This document shows positions 23,994-34,643 of a DNA stretch of 64,000 bases, piece after piece; position 1 is the first letter of the stretch, and each line of letters starts with the position of its first letter. Source of the stretch: JADZAI01 sp047602465 (GTDB taxonomy: Bacteria > Pseudomonadota > Alphaproteobacteria > Micropepsales > Micropepsaceae); NCBI GenBank assembly GCA_047602465.1, contig JASGHF010000001.1, positions 1,426,001-1,490,000 of the forward strand, read 5' to 3'. Both the position numbers and the translations under genes were made by a program. The notes beneath the pieces are model-generated. The model worked only from the letters and a program-made list of their open reading frames with translations, had not been told where the DNA came from and ran no database searches.

Positions 23994-24104
23994 CGCTTGC
24001 TCCTGAAGGCAACGCAGCCGCCCGCGTTCTAACTATTTTTGCGCGTTACGAGCGTGCGAATTGCAGGGCTGCGGCCGCCTGTGACCGCCCTGCATCCCGG
24101 CAGC

Positions 24105-24123
24105 CGCGAAATATTGTTTCGCG
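24105..24123. promoter_or_regulatory. Inverted repeat between the amino-acid dehydrogenase and phhA genes
   Basis: CGCGAAA-TATTG-TTTCGCG is a perfect 7-bp inverted repeat with an AT-rich 5-base centre. It lies in the middle of a 259-bp divergent promoter region. The size and symmetry suit an Lrp/AsnC- or other winged-HTH regulator that would link both amino-acid genes (inference). Confidence 0.5.
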
Positions 24124-24252
24124 CACGGCCGATGCGGCGGGGAATATGCGCATTCCGCGAGACCCCATGAAATCAAGGACATACGCGATCTTTACCGGTG
24201 GGCGGCAAGACTGACGCTTCAAGAGATGCCGGCTTTACGTTAGGGAAGAACC

Positions 24253-25128
24253 ATGCCGAGCCTCGACCTCGATGAGATGCGCCGCCAGCACCCGGACATG
24301 CGGGATGACTGGACCGTGCCGCAGAACTGGCAGCGCTTCACCGGCGCCCAGCATGGCGTTTGGCGGACGCTGTATCGGCGCCTGATGGATGTGCTGCCGG
24401 GCCGGGCGTGCGACGAGTTTCTGTCGGGGCTTGAAAAGCTGCCGCTGGACGAGGGCATTCCGGATTTCGAGAAGCTGTCGGGCGTGCTGATGAAGCTGAC
24501 CGGATGGCAGGTCGTCGCGGTGCCGGGGCTGGTGCCGGATGACGTATTCTTCGAGCATCTGGCCAATCGCCGCTTTCCGGCGGGCAATTTCATCCGCGCG
24601 GCGGACAGCCTGGATTACATCGAGGAGCCGGACGTCTTTCACGACGTGTTCGGCCATGTGCCGATGCTGGCCCATCCGGTCTTCGCCGACTACATGGAAG
24701 CCTATGGCAAGGGCGGGCTTCGCGCAGAGGGCGAAGGCACGCTGCACAATCTGGCGCGGCTCTACTGGTATACGGTGGAGTTCGGGCTGATCGAGACGCC
24801 GAAGGGTCTGCGGATCTACGGATCGGGCATCGCGTCATCGAGCGCGGAAAGCGTCTATGCGCTGGAGCATGCCTCGCCAAACCGGATCGGCTTCGATCTG
24901 GAGCGCGTGATGCGGACCAAATACCGGATCGACGATTTCCAGGAGAGCTATTTCGTCATTCCCGGTTTCGACGAGCTGTTCCAGGAAACCTACAAGGATT
25001 TCGCCGCGCTCTATCGCCGCCTCGCGACGGGACCGACCCATGAGGCGGGCGAAATCATTCCCGGAGACCGCGTGATCCATCGCGGCACGCGCAGCTACCG
25101 GCCGCACAGCCACGCAGCGGCCGGATAG
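24253..25128 (+). CDS. phhA: Phenylalanine 4-monooxygenase
   Basis: 291 residues. The iron ligands are His130, His135 (EEPDVFHDVFGHVP) and Glu176 (YWYTVEFG), matching the bacterial PhhA enzymes. It hydroxylates phenylalanine to tyrosine with a tetrahydropterin and oxygen. There is no N-terminal ACT domain, as expected for the short bacterial form. AGGGAAG lies five bases before the ATG. No phhB (pterin dehydratase) gene is adjacent. Confidence 0.95.
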   Translation: MPSLDLDEMRRQHPDMRDDWTVPQNWQRFTGAQHGVWRTLYRRLMDVLPGRACDEFLSGLEKLPLDEGIPDFEKLSGVLMKLTGWQVVAVPGLVPDDVFFEHLANRRFPAGNFIRAADSLDYIEEPDVFHDVFGHVPMLAHPVFADYMEAYGKGGLRAEGEGTLHNLARLYWYTVEFGLIETPKGLRIYGSGIASSSAESVYALEHASPNRIGFDLERVMRTKYRIDDFQESYFVIPGFDELFQETYKDFAALYRRLATGPTHEAGEIIPGDRVIHRGTRSYRPHSHAAAG

Positions 25129-26796
25129 TCAGTTTCGTGTATCCTGCACCACGACCGTCTCCATGAGGCGGTCGTGGATGCCTTGGCGGCGGCGCGAAAA
25201 CAGAACGACCAGCACGGCGATCGGCAGGATAAAGCTCGTCAACACCTTGATGGCGTTACGCGCCAGCGCGTTGGCGAACCCAAGCGGCCGTCCGTCTTCA
25301 CGGGTGACCATCATGTCGAATGCCTTCTTGCCGATCGTCGTGCCGCGGCGGCCCATTTCCATGAAGGTGAAATAGAGCACTAGCAGGATGAGGCTCAGCA
25401 TATCCAGCGAAGGCCGCGTGATCGCCTTGCCTGTGGCGGGGTCGAGCAATTGTTCCGAGATATGGCTGACGCGGATGGACGAGCCTTTTCCGTCGCTGTC
25501 GCCGTCATCCCAGGTGAACGAGAATCCGCTTCCGCCTGGATCGACATCGACATCCGGACCTGAAACGACATTCCCCTGGTCGTCGATCACGACGCCATCC
25601 GAGGTCCGCACGCCGTCGGGGCCGATCTGGACGGTGACGCCGCCAGCCGAGAAGGTCCTCGTGCCGTCCGGACCGCCCCGATGCTGGCGGATGCCGTACT
25701 CGTCGGGCGGCGGCGGCGGAGACGGCGCGGGTTCGGGAATGCCCGGCGGGGGCGGCGGGACCGGCGCCGGCGGCACGGGCTGGGCCGGGGCGGCGGGATC
25801 GACGGCCGGAGCAGGCGTCGGCGAAGGCGAGGGTTGCCCGCCGTTCTTGCTGCTCTTGTCGCCGATCAGGACCGTGACGCGCGTGCGTGTCTGGCGATAG
25901 GTCTGGTTGAAGAGACCCATATATTCATAGGTCACGACGGACTCGTCCAAGGTGACGACGCGGCTGTCTTCCTGTTTGGCCGACACGGTGTGCCAGGGCG
26001 TCCGCTTAACAATGTCGCCGTAGTCGATGAACGGCACAGCGAGGTCCATGCGGACGATGTTCGGATCGACCGTCGAGTTGAGCGCCAGCGCGCCGAAGAG
26101 AACGGCGAAAAGAACCAGGCAGTAATCGACCGTCAGAGCGAGGCCACGGCGGAAGAGAGGGGCGCGGCGGGCGGGTTGTTCCGGAGCAGGTTCTTCATCG
26201 CGCCAGCGCGGCGGGGCGACGGAGGCGGTCGCCTGCGCGGTCGTGTGCGGCGTCACGCCGTCCATGGTGACGGAGTAGACCGACACTTCGCCGGCGATGT
26301 TCTTCACATGCTGGTTGCCGAGCGCAGCGAAGCCCATGGAGAGCTTGCCGCGCACCTGATCGTAAACCGGGCTGGAGATGAGGATGCCGCCGGGGACGGC
26401 CATCTGCTGAAGCCGCGCGGCGATGTTGACGCCTTCGCCGAAAATGTCATCGCCATCGGCCATGACGTCGCCGAGATTGATGCCGATGCGGAAGGTCATC
26501 CGCAGATGCTCGTCGCGCGAGGCGTTGCGGGCCTTCAGCTCGCGCTGGACCTCGGCGGCGCACTGAACCGCTTCCACGACGCTGGCGAATTCGGCGAGCA
26601 GGCCGTCGCCCGACCACGACACCACACGACCGTGGTGGCGCGCGATAAAGCCCTCGATAGCCTCGCGGTATTCCTTGAGGGTCGTGAGCGTGCGCGCCTC
26701 ATCTGCGCCCATCATCCGGCTGTAGCCGGACACGTCGGCGCAGAAGATCGTCGTCAGCTTGCGTTTCATATCGCGGCGTTCGTCCGTCGCGCTCAC
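25129..26796 (-). CDS. Class III adenylate/guanylate cyclase fused to an RDD membrane domain
   Basis: 555 residues from a GTG at 26796 (AGAAGGAA upstream). Residues 12-185 are a class III cyclase: metal Asp21 (FCADVSGYS) and Asp64 (SGDGLLAEF), and the transition-state pair Asn124/Arg128 (GEGVNIAARLQ). From about 210 an RDD domain begins (LFRRGLALTVDYCLVLFAVL) and ends with RRGTTIGKKAFDMMV and two more membrane helices. Between RDD helices 1 and 2 lies an inserted region of about 230 residues with a long Pro-rich stretch and Gly/Asp-rich strands. The usual purine-recognition Lys of the first loop appears replaced by Ser/Trp (VVSWSGDG), so the nucleotide preference is open. Confidence 0.88.
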   Translation of the reverse strand: MSATDERRDMKRKLTTIFCADVSGYSRMMGADEARTLTTLKEYREAIEGFIARHHGRVVSWSGDGLLAEFASVVEAVQCAAEVQRELKARNASRDEHLRMTFRIGINLGDVMADGDDIFGEGVNIAARLQQMAVPGGILISSPVYDQVRGKLSMGFAALGNQHVKNIAGEVSVYSVTMDGVTPHTTAQATASVAPPRWRDEEPAPEQPARRAPLFRRGLALTVDYCLVLFAVLFGALALNSTVDPNIVRMDLAVPFIDYGDIVKRTPWHTVSAKQEDSRVVTLDESVVTYEYMGLFNQTYRQTRTRVTVLIGDKSSKNGGQPSPSPTPAPAVDPAAPAQPVPPAPVPPPPPGIPEPAPSPPPPPDEYGIRQHRGGPDGTRTFSAGGVTVQIGPDGVRTSDGVVIDDQGNVVSGPDVDVDPGGSGFSFTWDDGDSDGKGSSIRVSHISEQLLDPATGKAITRPSLDMLSLILLVLYFTFMEMGRRGTTIGKKAFDMMVTREDGRPLGFANALARNAIKVLTSFILPIAVLVVLFSRRRQGIHDRLMETVVVQDTRN

Positions 26797-26939
26797 GTAA
26801 AAGGTTCCTTCTGCCGATAGCAGGCGGAGCCTAAGCGCTCAACGGGCGTAAGATGCGATCCGGATCACATTTGCAACCGCAGGGGTTTGTGGCATCCGTT
26901 ACGCGAAGGGCCGTTGTGAATGCGCCCTGCACGGGGTCG

Positions 26940-27740
26940 ATGTCCTTCTTCCAGCGCGCCCTGATCTGGGAAACCGGCTTTTCGGTCTCGCCTGGCGTCG
27001 CCTATGGCGGCGACAAGCGCCAGAAACTCGACATTTATACGCCGCGGGGCGCACCGCCCCGGGCGACGGTGATGTTCATCCATGGCGGGTCATGGACGAG
27101 CGGCAGCCGGGCGCTCTACCGGTTCCTGGGTCAGGCGCTGGCGGGGCGCGGCTATCAGGTGGCCGTGCCGGACTACCGGCTGGCGCCAGCGCACGCCTAT
27201 CCGGATTTCGTGGAGGACACGGCGCGGGCGTTCGCCTGGATCAAGTCCCATATCGGCGAACATGGCGGCGATCCGGCGCGGGTGATCCTGATGGGACATT
27301 CGGCGGGCGCCTATAACGTCGCGATGATCGCGCTCGATCCGGTCTGGCTGGCGCCCTATGGGCTGAAGCCGCAGGATGCGCTGGGCGTGCTGGCGCTGGC
27401 CGGGCCCTTGAGCTTCAACCCGCTGAACACCGCCTCGACCAAACCGATCTTTGAAAGCGCCCCCGATATCGAACGGGTGCGGCCGATCAAGCTGGCGGCG
27501 GCGGGTGCGGCAAGCGCCCCGCCCTTCCTGCTGGTGCATGGGACGGCCGACAGGACGGTCGGCGACCACAATTCGAGGAATTTCGCGGATGCGATGAACG
27601 CGGCCGGCGGCAGGGCCAGCGTGAAGCTTTATGACGGCGCAGGTCACCTGACCGTAGTGACCTGCTTCGCCTGGCCGCTGCGATGGAAGGCGTCGTGCCT
27701 GAACGACGCGGACGCCTTCTTCGCGTCCTTGCTGGCCTAG
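26940..27740 (+). CDS. Alpha/beta-hydrolase (esterase/lipase, HGG type)
   Basis: 266 residues from the ATG at 26940 (MSFFQRALIW); the frame is open 29 codons further upstream without conserved sequence. The oxyanion motif HGGSW, the nucleophile GHSAGAY, Asp in GTADRTV and His in AGHLTVV complete a hormone-sensitive-lipase/carboxylesterase-type catalytic set. No signal peptide is visible, so it is probably cytoplasmic. The last codons overlap the convergent redoxin gene by four bases. Confidence 0.87.
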   Translation: MSFFQRALIWETGFSVSPGVAYGGDKRQKLDIYTPRGAPPRATVMFIHGGSWTSGSRALYRFLGQALAGRGYQVAVPDYRLAPAHAYPDFVEDTARAFAWIKSHIGEHGGDPARVILMGHSAGAYNVAMIALDPVWLAPYGLKPQDALGVLALAGPLSFNPLNTASTKPIFESAPDIERVRPIKLAAAGAASAPPFLLVHGTADRTVGDHNSRNFADAMNAAGGRASVKLYDGAGHLTVVTCFAWPLRWKASCLNDADAFFASLLA

Positions 27741-28327
27741 TATTTGACGGCGCAGCCGTAGGGTTCGCTTTCGGGCGTGGCGACGGGGCGGCCGTTCTTC
27801 ACGTCGTCGAGCGCGGCGAGGACGAGATTGTTCGCCGTCTCCAGATCCTTGGGATCGGCCGTCGGCTTGTCGTCGATGGCGCCGGCATAAACGAGCTTGC
27901 CGGCCGGATCGATGACGAACATATGCGGCGTCGTCTTCGCCTCGTAGGCGCGGGCGATCGCCTGGTCGGTGTCGAGGATGACGTCCGTGGGCGTCGCCTT
28001 GTGTTCGGCGGTGATGGCGTCAGCCTCGGCGGGCGTGACATAGCCCTGCTTGCCCTCGTGAGACGAAATGATGGTGAGCCATACCACGCCTTCGGCGGTC
28101 GCGGCTTCCTGCGTCTTCTGCATGTTGCCGGAGCCGTAGTGCTTCTTCACATACGGACAGCCATTGTTGGTCCATTCCAGAATCACGGTCTTGCCTGCGA
28201 AATCGGACAGGTTGACGGTCTCGCCCTTGGTGTCCTTGCCGGTAAAGGCGGGGGCGGCCTCACCGACGACGGGCGCGGCGGCGGCGGGCATGACAAGGGC
28301 GGCGGCGAGCAGAAGGGGCTTCAGCAT
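27737..28327 (-). CDS. Periplasmic thioredoxin-fold protein (redoxin/AhpC-TSA type)
   Basis: 196 residues from the ATG at 28327, with GGAGA 10 bases upstream. A signal peptide (1-18, ending AAAA) precedes a peroxiredoxin-like fold: GEAAPAFTGKDTKGETVNL, then the single active-site Cys in WTNNGCPYVKKHY. A second Cys sits near the C-terminus (YGCAVKY). The N-G-C-P-Y context is common in redoxins encoded beside DsbD/ScsB, which would supply electrons. The DsbD gene lies just upstream and 20 bp away. Confidence 0.85.
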   Translation of the reverse strand: MLKPLLLAAALVMPAAAAPVVGEAAPAFTGKDTKGETVNLSDFAGKTVILEWTNNGCPYVKKHYGSGNMQKTQEAATAEGVVWLTIISSHEGKQGYVTPAEADAITAEHKATPTDVILDTDQAIARAYEAKTTPHMFVIDPAGKLVYAGAIDDKPTADPKDLETANNLVLAALDDVKNGRPVATPESEPYGCAVKY

Positions 28328-28347
28328 GATCAAGTCTCCTTTGGTCG

Positions 28348-30417
28348 TCAGGTTCCTTTGAGCGCATCGATGACGATGCCCTCGGTCAGCAACTGGGGCA
28401 GCACCACGGGTTCGGTCTTGCCCGCAGGGTAGAACAGATAAAGCGGCACGCCGGCGCGGCCGTGCTGTTCCAGCAGGCGCGTGATGTCAGGGTCGCGGTT
28501 GGTCCAGTCGCCCTTGAGATAGGTGATGCCGCCCTGCGCAAAGGCATCGGCGAGACCCTGCCCGCTGAGCGCGACCTCCTCGTTCACCAGGCAGGTGACG
28601 CACCAGGCGGCGGTGAGGTTGACGAAGACGGGCCTGCCCTCCTTCAGGAGTTCCTCGAGCCGGGCGGGTGAATAGGCCTCGTGCGTGAGGCCGGAGGACG
28701 GCGCGGGCTGAGCCATCGCCACAGCGGCGATGACGGGAATGGCTGTGAGGCCAGCGAGAATTTTCGTCTTCAGACCCGCCTCGCCGCGCTGGGCGAGACC
28801 CCAGAGCCAGAGACCGAACGCGGCGACAATGAAGGCGGCGAGTACCAGAACCAGCACGTTGGGGCCGGCCTGAATGACCAGCACCCAGAGCAGCCAGGCG
28901 GCCGAGCCGAACATCGGGAAGGCCAGCACCTGCTTCAGGCGCACCATCCAGGTGCCTGGCTTCGGCATCAGGCGGATGAGCGCCGGCGAATAGGCGAGCG
29001 CCAGATAGGGCGCTGCCATGCCGAGGCCGAGCGCGCCGAAGATGGCGAGCGCGACGACAGGCGGCTGTGAAATCGCGGCGCCGACCGCGCCCGCCATGAA
29101 CGGTGCGGTGCAGGGCGCGGCGACGACGGCCGCGAGGACGCCGGTGAGGAACGAGGCGGTCGCGCCATCGCCCTTGCCGAGGCCGGAGCCGATATTCTGG
29201 ATTCGGCCGCCGACCTCGAACACGCCCATCAGGTTGAGGCCGATGACGAAGAAGAGCAGCGCGAGGCCGGCGACGACGATGGGGCTTTGCAACTGGAAGC
29301 CCCAGGCGACCTGTTCGCCGCCTGCTCGGAGCGCGATCAGCAGACCCGCGATGGCGAGGAAGCTGGCGACGACGCCGGCGGTATAGGCAAGGCCGCCGAT
29401 GCGGGCGGCGCGCGTGTCGCCGCCTTTCTTCGCCAGGGCCAGCGCCTTCATCGAGAGCACCGGGAAGACGCAGGGCATCAAATTGAGGATGAGGCCGCCG
29501 AGAAAGGCGAAGAGAATGGCGACCGGGACCGAGAGCGCGCCCTCGCCGCCCGGCGTGGCAGCCGTCGCGCCCGTAGTGACGGGGGCTTCGAGCGTGAAGG
29601 CGTGGGTGACGCCGTCGGAGCCGGTGGCGACGATGACAGCCGGGACGGATTTGACCTCCGCCGCCTTTTCCGGCGTCGAGAAGCGGCGGCCGGTCTCGGT
29701 GGCGATGGTGAGGCTGCCGCCGGAGGTTTCGACGGTCTGCGGCGCGGCGTTCCTGATGTAGCCGCCCGATGCAGGAAACAAGACGGCCTTGGAGAGGCCG
29801 GCCCGGGAAAGTTCGGGCGCATCGAGGCGGAGGGTCAGCGTCTTGCCATCGACCGAGACGGTGGCGGGCCAGGGGCTGGGTGTCGGCAGCGCGGCGCGGG
29901 CGGCGGCGAATTCGGCGGCGGTCGCCGTATCGGCGCTTCCTGCCTCGGCCGCTACGGGCAGATCGAGCGTGAGGACGCCTTCTTCCGGAATGCAGACCTC
30001 GGCGCAGACGAGCCAGACGGCGTCGGCCTTCAGCGCGATGATGTCGCCGGGTTTCGCGCTGGCCGGGATATGGAGGTCGGTGAGGTGAAGGACGGTGCCC
30101 TCGTAGCCGAAATTGACGAGAGGCGGCACTTCGATGCGGTGCGGATAGGGGAATTGCAGCGGGCCGGCGGTGACGCCTTCGGGCAGCGTCCAGTCGACCG
30201 TCGTCGCCTCGCCGCTGTCGCCGGCATAGGACCAGTAGGTGTGCCAGTGTTCGCGGATATCGAGGCGCAGGGCGACCGAGATGGTGGCGCCGGGGACCGC
30301 GTTCGGGGTTTCGGCGACGAGCCGCGCCTCGACATTGTCGGTCTTCACGACGCTTTCGGCCGTCGCCGGGGCGGCGAGCGCAAGGAGTGCGGCAATGAGC
30401 AGCGAAGACCGGAACAT
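28348..30417 (-). CDS. Thiol:disulfide interchange protein DsbD/ScsB family
   Basis: 689 residues. A signal peptide (1-21) is followed by a DsbD-like N-terminal domain (about 25-270, with CAEVCIP as a likely redox pair) and eight membrane helices with the buried cysteines of MPCVFPV and APCTAPF. The C-terminal thioredoxin domain has AAWCVTCLVNEE. It carries electrons from cytoplasmic thioredoxin across the inner membrane to periplasmic partners. The domain order matches ScsB-type proteins. A GTG two codons upstream is an alternative start. Confidence 0.93.
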   Translation of the reverse strand: MFRSSLLIAALLALAAPATAESVVKTDNVEARLVAETPNAVPGATISVALRLDIREHWHTYWSYAGDSGEATTVDWTLPEGVTAGPLQFPYPHRIEVPPLVNFGYEGTVLHLTDLHIPASAKPGDIIALKADAVWLVCAEVCIPEEGVLTLDLPVAAEAGSADTATAAEFAAARAALPTPSPWPATVSVDGKTLTLRLDAPELSRAGLSKAVLFPASGGYIRNAAPQTVETSGGSLTIATETGRRFSTPEKAAEVKSVPAVIVATGSDGVTHAFTLEAPVTTGATAATPGGEGALSVPVAILFAFLGGLILNLMPCVFPVLSMKALALAKKGGDTRAARIGGLAYTAGVVASFLAIAGLLIALRAGGEQVAWGFQLQSPIVVAGLALLFFVIGLNLMGVFEVGGRIQNIGSGLGKGDGATASFLTGVLAAVVAAPCTAPFMAGAVGAAISQPPVVALAIFGALGLGMAAPYLALAYSPALIRLMPKPGTWMVRLKQVLAFPMFGSAAWLLWVLVIQAGPNVLVLVLAAFIVAAFGLWLWGLAQRGEAGLKTKILAGLTAIPVIAAVAMAQPAPSSGLTHEAYSPARLEELLKEGRPVFVNLTAAWCVTCLVNEEVALSGQGLADAFAQGGITYLKGDWTNRDPDITRLLEQHGRAGVPLYLFYPAGKTEPVVLPQLLTEGIVIDALKGT

Positions 30418-30524
30418 GGGCACGCGGTAAGGTTCTGGGGAACAGCCTATATAGTGGGCGAAAGCGGCGGCGGATTGAAGCGCTCCTGACGAACGCGTGA
30501 TCGCCGCGAGAATGGGGATTTGCC

Positions 30525-30938
30525 TTGAAAATCGACCTGCAGCGCGGGGCCGATGCGCCGAGGGACGCCATTCACGAGGGGCTGCTGAACCATAACCGCA
30601 AGAGCGTGAACCGGCCGGAGCCGCAGAATTTTTCGCTGGTGGTGCGCGAGGGTGAGACGATCGCCGGCGGGATCAACGCGACGGTCCATTGGGACGTGCT
30701 GTTCATCGAGCATGTCTGGCTGAGCGAGGCGCTGCGCGGACAGGGGCTGGGGCGCAAGCTGATGGCGGAGGCAGAGGCCGAAGGCGTGCGGTTGGGTGCG
30801 GTGAAGGCCCTTCTCGATACCAATGACTGGCAGGCGCCAGGTTTCTACGCGAAGCTCGGTTACACGCGGATCGGCGTCTACACCTATGATGGCGGCAGCA
30901 AGGAATGCATCCTGCTGGTGAAGGAGCCGCTGTCGTGA
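30525..30938 (+). CDS. GNAT-family N-acetyltransferase
   Basis: 137 residues from a TTG start, as no ATG/GTG fits. The acetyl-CoA loop LRGQGLGRKLM and the C-terminal FYAKLGY strand-helix are diagnostic. The substrate is unknown. Its stop overlaps the GTG start of a second GNAT gene, and the two proteins share the 'APGFYAKLGY/RPFYEKLGY' end, so they may be diverged duplicates. Confidence 0.85.
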   Translation: MKIDLQRGADAPRDAIHEGLLNHNRKSVNRPEPQNFSLVVREGETIAGGINATVHWDVLFIEHVWLSEALRGQGLGRKLMAEAEAEGVRLGAVKALLDTNDWQAPGFYAKLGYTRIGVYTYDGGSKECILLVKEPLS

Positions 30939-31399
30939 CGCCGCGCAAGAAGATCGCGCCCTCCAAGCCGGTGAAGATCGGCAGCTACAAGGTGGCGGTG
31001 GAGACAGGGCCGGCGGGGCCGTTGAAGAAGGTCATCGGCAAGGGGCTGGGCGACTTCAACACCGCACAGGCGGGGTCTTATGCCTATGCCCAGTTCGTCG
31101 TCGGCGTGCGCGACGCCAAGGGGGCGCTGCGCGGCGGCTTTCTGATGGAGATGCTGTACGAGACGGCGTTCCTGAAATGGGCGTGGGTGGACGAGAAACT
31201 CCGCGGCAGATCGCTGGGGCGGACGCTGATGGCGGTGGCGGAGGACGAGTCGCGCAGGCGCGGGGCGAGGAATCTGTGGCTGGATACGTTCAGCTATCAG
31301 GCACGGCCGTTCTACGAGAAGCTGGGCTACAAACTGTTCGGGACGCTGGAGTACGGGCGGCCGGAGCTGAAACGCTATTGGCTGGCGAAGGAGTTGTGA
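30935..31399 (+). CDS. GNAT-family N-acetyltransferase
   Basis: 154 residues from the GTG at 30935 that overlaps the previous stop (GTGA). A basic N-terminus (TPRKKIAPSKPVKIG) precedes the fold; the CoA loop is LRGRSLGRTLM and the end is RPFYEKLGYKLFGTLE. Coupled translation with the preceding GNAT suggests a shared task or duplicated enzyme. Substrate unknown. Confidence 0.84.
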   Translation: MTPRKKIAPSKPVKIGSYKVAVETGPAGPLKKVIGKGLGDFNTAQAGSYAYAQFVVGVRDAKGALRGGFLMEMLYETAFLKWAWVDEKLRGRSLGRTLMAVAEDESRRRGARNLWLDTFSYQARPFYEKLGYKLFGTLEYGRPELKRYWLAKEL

Positions 31400-31400
31400 G

Positions 31401-31775
31401 ATGAGCGAACAGGGCTGGACGCGGGTTTTCGTCGCTGCGGCGATCTTCAACACGCTGGTGGGGCTTCAACTGCTGATCGCGCCGGCATCGGGCATCGACG
31501 CCCTGCCCCTGCCCGGCGGCGATTTCCTGTGGCCGCGCATGGCGGGCGGGCTGATCCTGATGTTCGGGATCGGCTACTGGATCGTCAGCCGCGACCTTGA
31601 CCGCAATCGCGGGATCATCGGCATCGGCGCGGCGGGCAAGCTGCTGGTCGTGCTGATCCTGCTGATCTACTGGATCAAGGGAACGATCGGCTTCTGGGGC
31701 TTTTCGATCAGCCTGATCGATCTCGCCTTCGCGCTGCTCTTCATCCGCTTCCTGACGCGCTATCCGGCACGCTGA
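31401..31775 (+). CDS. Four-helix membrane protein (124 aa)
   Basis: Four hydrophobic segments (about 8-28, 43-62, 73-91 and 98-118) with short polar loops. It begins one base after the second GNAT stop, so it is third in that operon. The pattern WPRMAGGLILMFGIGYWIVS resembles small uncharacterised DoxX- or DUF4345-like membrane proteins, but I cannot assign a family. Confidence 0.72.
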   Translation: MSEQGWTRVFVAAAIFNTLVGLQLLIAPASGIDALPLPGGDFLWPRMAGGLILMFGIGYWIVSRDLDRNRGIIGIGAAGKLLVVLILLIYWIKGTIGFWGFSISLIDLAFALLFIRFLTRYPAR

Positions 31776-31797
31776 ATCTCCGCCCATCTGACAGGGC

Positions 31798-31839
31798 TGG
31801 ACAATCGCGTCCATTCATGTCATGATTAGTGACATGAAT
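31798..31839 (+). promoter_or_regulatory. Promoter and dyad operator of the TetR gene
   Basis: TGGACA (31798-31803), 17 bases, CATGAT (31821-31826) form a sigma70-like promoter. A perfect 10-bp inverted repeat, ATTCATGTCA (31813-31822), 7-base centre, TGACATGAAT (31830-31839), covers the -10 box and the expected start point. A further TGACAT half-site follows at 31850. This is the classic layout for TetR autorepression. Confidence 0.7.
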
Positions 31840-31848
31840 TCAGATAGT

Positions 31849-32451
31849 ATGACATCATCCTATCGCAGCCCCCTGCGTGCGGCCCAGAAGGAAGAGACGC
31901 GCCAGCGGATCGTCGCGGCGGCGTTTCGTCTGCTGGAGACGAGCGACCCCGGCGCGCTGTCGTTCGCCGCCATCGCGGAGGCGGCGGGCGTGCAGGAACG
32001 CACGATCTATCGCCACTTCGCCAACAAGGAAGCGCTGCTGGAAGCGTTGTGGGGCGGCATGGATGCGCGCATCGGCGTCGGCGCCTTTCCCGGGAACGAG
32101 GCCGAGCTGATCGCCTTTCCGCCCAAGGCGTTCGAGGCGTTCGACGAGTCGGAGGGCCTGATCCGGGCGCTGTGGTCGGCGCCGCAGGGCCGCGATTTCT
32201 GGATGCGGGTGAACGATTTGCGGAAGCGGTCGATGCGGGGCGCGGCGGCTGAGGCCGTGAAACGCCTGCCCAGGAAAGAGGCCGAAGCGGTGACGGCGGC
32301 GGTGCAACTCCTCTACTCCGCAGGCGCATGGCTGATGATGAAGGAATACTGGGGCTTCACCGGCAAGCAGGCGGGCGAGGCCTCGTCGCTGGCGATCGAG
32401 ATGTTGCTGGAGGCCGCGCGGAGACGCGGCGGAAAAGGAGAAAAGACATGA
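31849..32451 (+). CDS. TetR/AcrR-family transcriptional regulator
   Basis: 200 residues from the ATG at 31849. The HTH lies in LSFAAIAEAAGVQERTIYRH, followed by FANKEALLEALW. The C-terminal ligand domain is alpha-helical and unassigned. ATGs at 31822 and 31834 fall inside the operator dyad; 31834 would give an almost leaderless message and cannot be excluded. The stop overlaps the start of the next gene (ATGA), so the downstream unknown protein is probably under the same repression. Confidence 0.87.
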   Translation: MTSSYRSPLRAAQKEETRQRIVAAAFRLLETSDPGALSFAAIAEAAGVQERTIYRHFANKEALLEALWGGMDARIGVGAFPGNEAELIAFPPKAFEAFDESEGLIRALWSAPQGRDFWMRVNDLRKRSMRGAAAEAVKRLPRKEAEAVTAAVQLLYSAGAWLMMKEYWGFTGKQAGEASSLAIEMLLEAARRRGGKGEKT

Positions 32452-32904
32452 TCATTCACGCCTCCATCCCGGCGAACGAGCCGGAACGCGTCGCGCGCGC
32501 GATCGCTAAACTGTGGCGGGGCGAAGCGGTGCCGTTTCCGCCGGTGGAGCGGACTTGGATGGCCTATGCCCATGACGGCAAGGGCACGACGGTGGAAGTG
32601 TCGCCGCGCGACATCGCCTATCGGCCGGGGCCGGAGTCCGTCGTGACGGCGGCGCAGCCGGAAACGCCGCTGCATTGCTCGTCGCATCTGCTGATGACCT
32701 CCGTACTGACCGCAGACGAGATCTTTGCGGTGGGCGCGGAGGAAGGCTGGACGACGCGGCTGTGCCATCGCGGCCCGCCGGGCATGGGCTTCGCCCTGAT
32801 CGAGCTGTGGGTGGAGAACGCCTTCATGCTGGAGGTCGTGACCGCCGAAATGGCGCAGGCCTATGTCGACTTCAATCACGGCCCGGCGCAGCGCATGTTC
32901 GGCC

Positions 32905-32921
<17 letters not shown>
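32448..32921 (+). CDS. Conserved hypothetical protein (157 aa), possibly VOC-like
   Basis: Starts MIIHASIPANEPERVARAIA. The N-terminus resembles the first strand-helix of a vicinal-oxygen-chelate module, and LIELWVENAFMLEVVTAEMA the last strand, but no clear metal triad is visible (candidate His at HCSSHLL). I do not assign a function. It is translationally coupled to the TetR gene, which makes it a likely regulatory target, and its 3' end overlaps the convergent GNAT gene by 17 bp. Confidence 0.7.

Positions 32922-34643
<1,722 letters not shown>

Noticed and set aside
29287..30489. 400-codon plus-strand reading
   Set aside because: Antisense to the DsbD/ScsB gene; composition is that of a GC-rich shadow.
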